Of a stretch of DNA of 6,708 nucleotides, positions 6,127-6,708 are shown one piece after another (positions within the stretch are counted from its first letter, which is position 1; the number at the start of each line of letters is the position of its first letter). A program made the translations under genes and the position numbers. Below the pieces are notes generated by a model. The model did not search any database. It worked only from the letters and a program-made list of their open reading frames with translations, and was not told the DNA's origin. The DNA is from Bacillus sp. (in: firmicutes) (lineage in GTDB: Bacteria > Bacillota > Bacilli > Bacillales > Cytobacillaceae). Location: assembly GCA_003457145.1 (NCBI GenBank), contig DMSR01000310.1:1-6708 (forward strand), read 5' to 3'.

Positions 6127-6708
6127 TTTTCGATGCCGGGCAATAAACCAAAATGGAATATATAAAAGCAAAAATGTGACGAGTGCAATTATTTCCAAGG
6201 AAAGAATATACCACGGCCAGGGTCCTAAGTAGTCGATGATTGACGGGTTGATCGGTTTTTCGGAGATGTACATATAATTACCCTCAAGAAGATAATTAAC
6301 GATAAAAACGAATAAGGTGTATCCATTTAACAATAAAAAGGCTTTCCATAGAGATTTCCCGGTTGGCCTATATCCCTCTACGAAAATAATGAACGCGTTT
6401 GCTACTACAGTCCCGCCATGTGAAATGAAGAAATGAATATAACGATAATGCGGAAAGGTATATAGATTGATATCGGGTGTCAGCATTGCCTGGAGAGCAC
6501 TGCCGACACCGACAAAATAAGTGAATTCAAATAGAGTGTATTTTTTCGTCAATAACAAAATCGCAGAAAGGATCAGTGAGATGCTGCTTAAATGCAATGG
6601 CAGCGAATGCTGATATCCCCAGTAACCGCTCCACCAAAGCCATGCATGCAAACTTAATTCCGAGGCAATTAGGATCAGGAATAATCCAACTCGTGAGATA
6701 TGATTAAT
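6124..6708 (-). CDS. YwaF-family (TIGR02206/TMEM164-like) integral membrane protein, N-terminus outside the window
   Basis: The last 194 residues of a polytopic membrane protein like B. subtilis YwaF, whose usual length is about 230. The frame stays open to the window edge, so the gene begins beyond 6708; a TTG at 6651 in the frame is internal and not the start. About five to six hydrophobic helices are visible, with the family blocks LPLHLSSISL, ALQAMLTPDI, FPHYRYIHFFISHGG, FVEGYRP and DYLGPWPWYILSLE, ending in a basic tail RHRK. The function of the bacterial family is not established. Its human relative TMEM164 is reported to be a phospholipid acyltransferase; the conserved His in SHGG might correspond to an active residue, but this is speculative. 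It converges on the SafE-type gene, sharing the terminator region, and has no evident link to copper. Confidence 0.93.
   Translation of the reverse strand: MNHISRVGLFLILIASELSLHAWLWWSGYWGYQHSLPLHLSSISLILSAILLLTKKYTLFEFTYFVGVGSALQAMLTPDINLYTFPHYRYIHFFISHGGTVVANAFIIFVEGYRPTGKSLWKAFLLLNGYTLFVFIVNYLLEGNYMYISEKPINPSIIDYLGPWPWYILSLEIIALVTFLLLYIPFWFIARHRK

Noticed and set aside
6124..6651. TTG at 6651 as the start of the YwaF-family gene
   Set aside because: The frame stays open to the window edge with hydrophobic, YwaF-like residues, and the protein would be about 55 residues too short.

Overview
The window looks like chromosomal DNA from a Bacillaceae-type Firmicute. The basis is a Bacillus-style tmRNA with a GKTNNNLAFAA tag, strong AAGGAG-type ribosome binding sites, a CopA of the Bacillus kind with two N-terminal metal domains, and a YwaF-family gene. 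The exact genus cannot be read from the sequence.

Layout. Bases 1-623 hold the tmRNA gene (ssrA), missing about its first 17 bases at the window edge. Its T-loop is split by a 280-base insertion (327-606) with the hallmarks of a group I self-splicing intron. A terminator overlaps the mature 3' end. Bases 663-950 carry only the C-terminal piece of an S9-family serine peptidase, followed by its own terminator; it looks like a gene remnant. On the minus strand, 3700-1280 encodes a copper-exporting P-type ATPase (CopA). It is followed 15 bases later by a 44-residue one-pass membrane protein (1264-1130), not a match to any family I know, and then a 12-bp hairpin that probably ends the operon. Bases 3701-4291 are a divergent intergenic region with no gene that I can support. 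On the plus strand, 4292-6076 encodes a four-part membrane protein: a heavy-metal-associated (HMA) domain, a SafE/UreH-type membrane core, a copper-type cupredoxin and a second cupredoxin-like domain. A strong terminator separates it from a convergent YwaF/TMEM164-family membrane protein gene that runs off the right edge.

How it fits together. The left part concerns ribosome rescue, and the intron makes a mature tmRNA dependent on RNA splicing. The centre is a divergent copper-handling locus. CopA should pump Cu(I) out of the cytosol, and the HMA-SafE-cupredoxin protein has metal-binding modules on both sides of the membrane, so it may relay copper or electrons across it. Neither copZ nor csoR, the usual partners of copA in Bacillus, lies in the window. 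The most notable features are the T-loop intron in tmRNA, the multi-domain SafE protein, and the small membrane protein coupled to copA.
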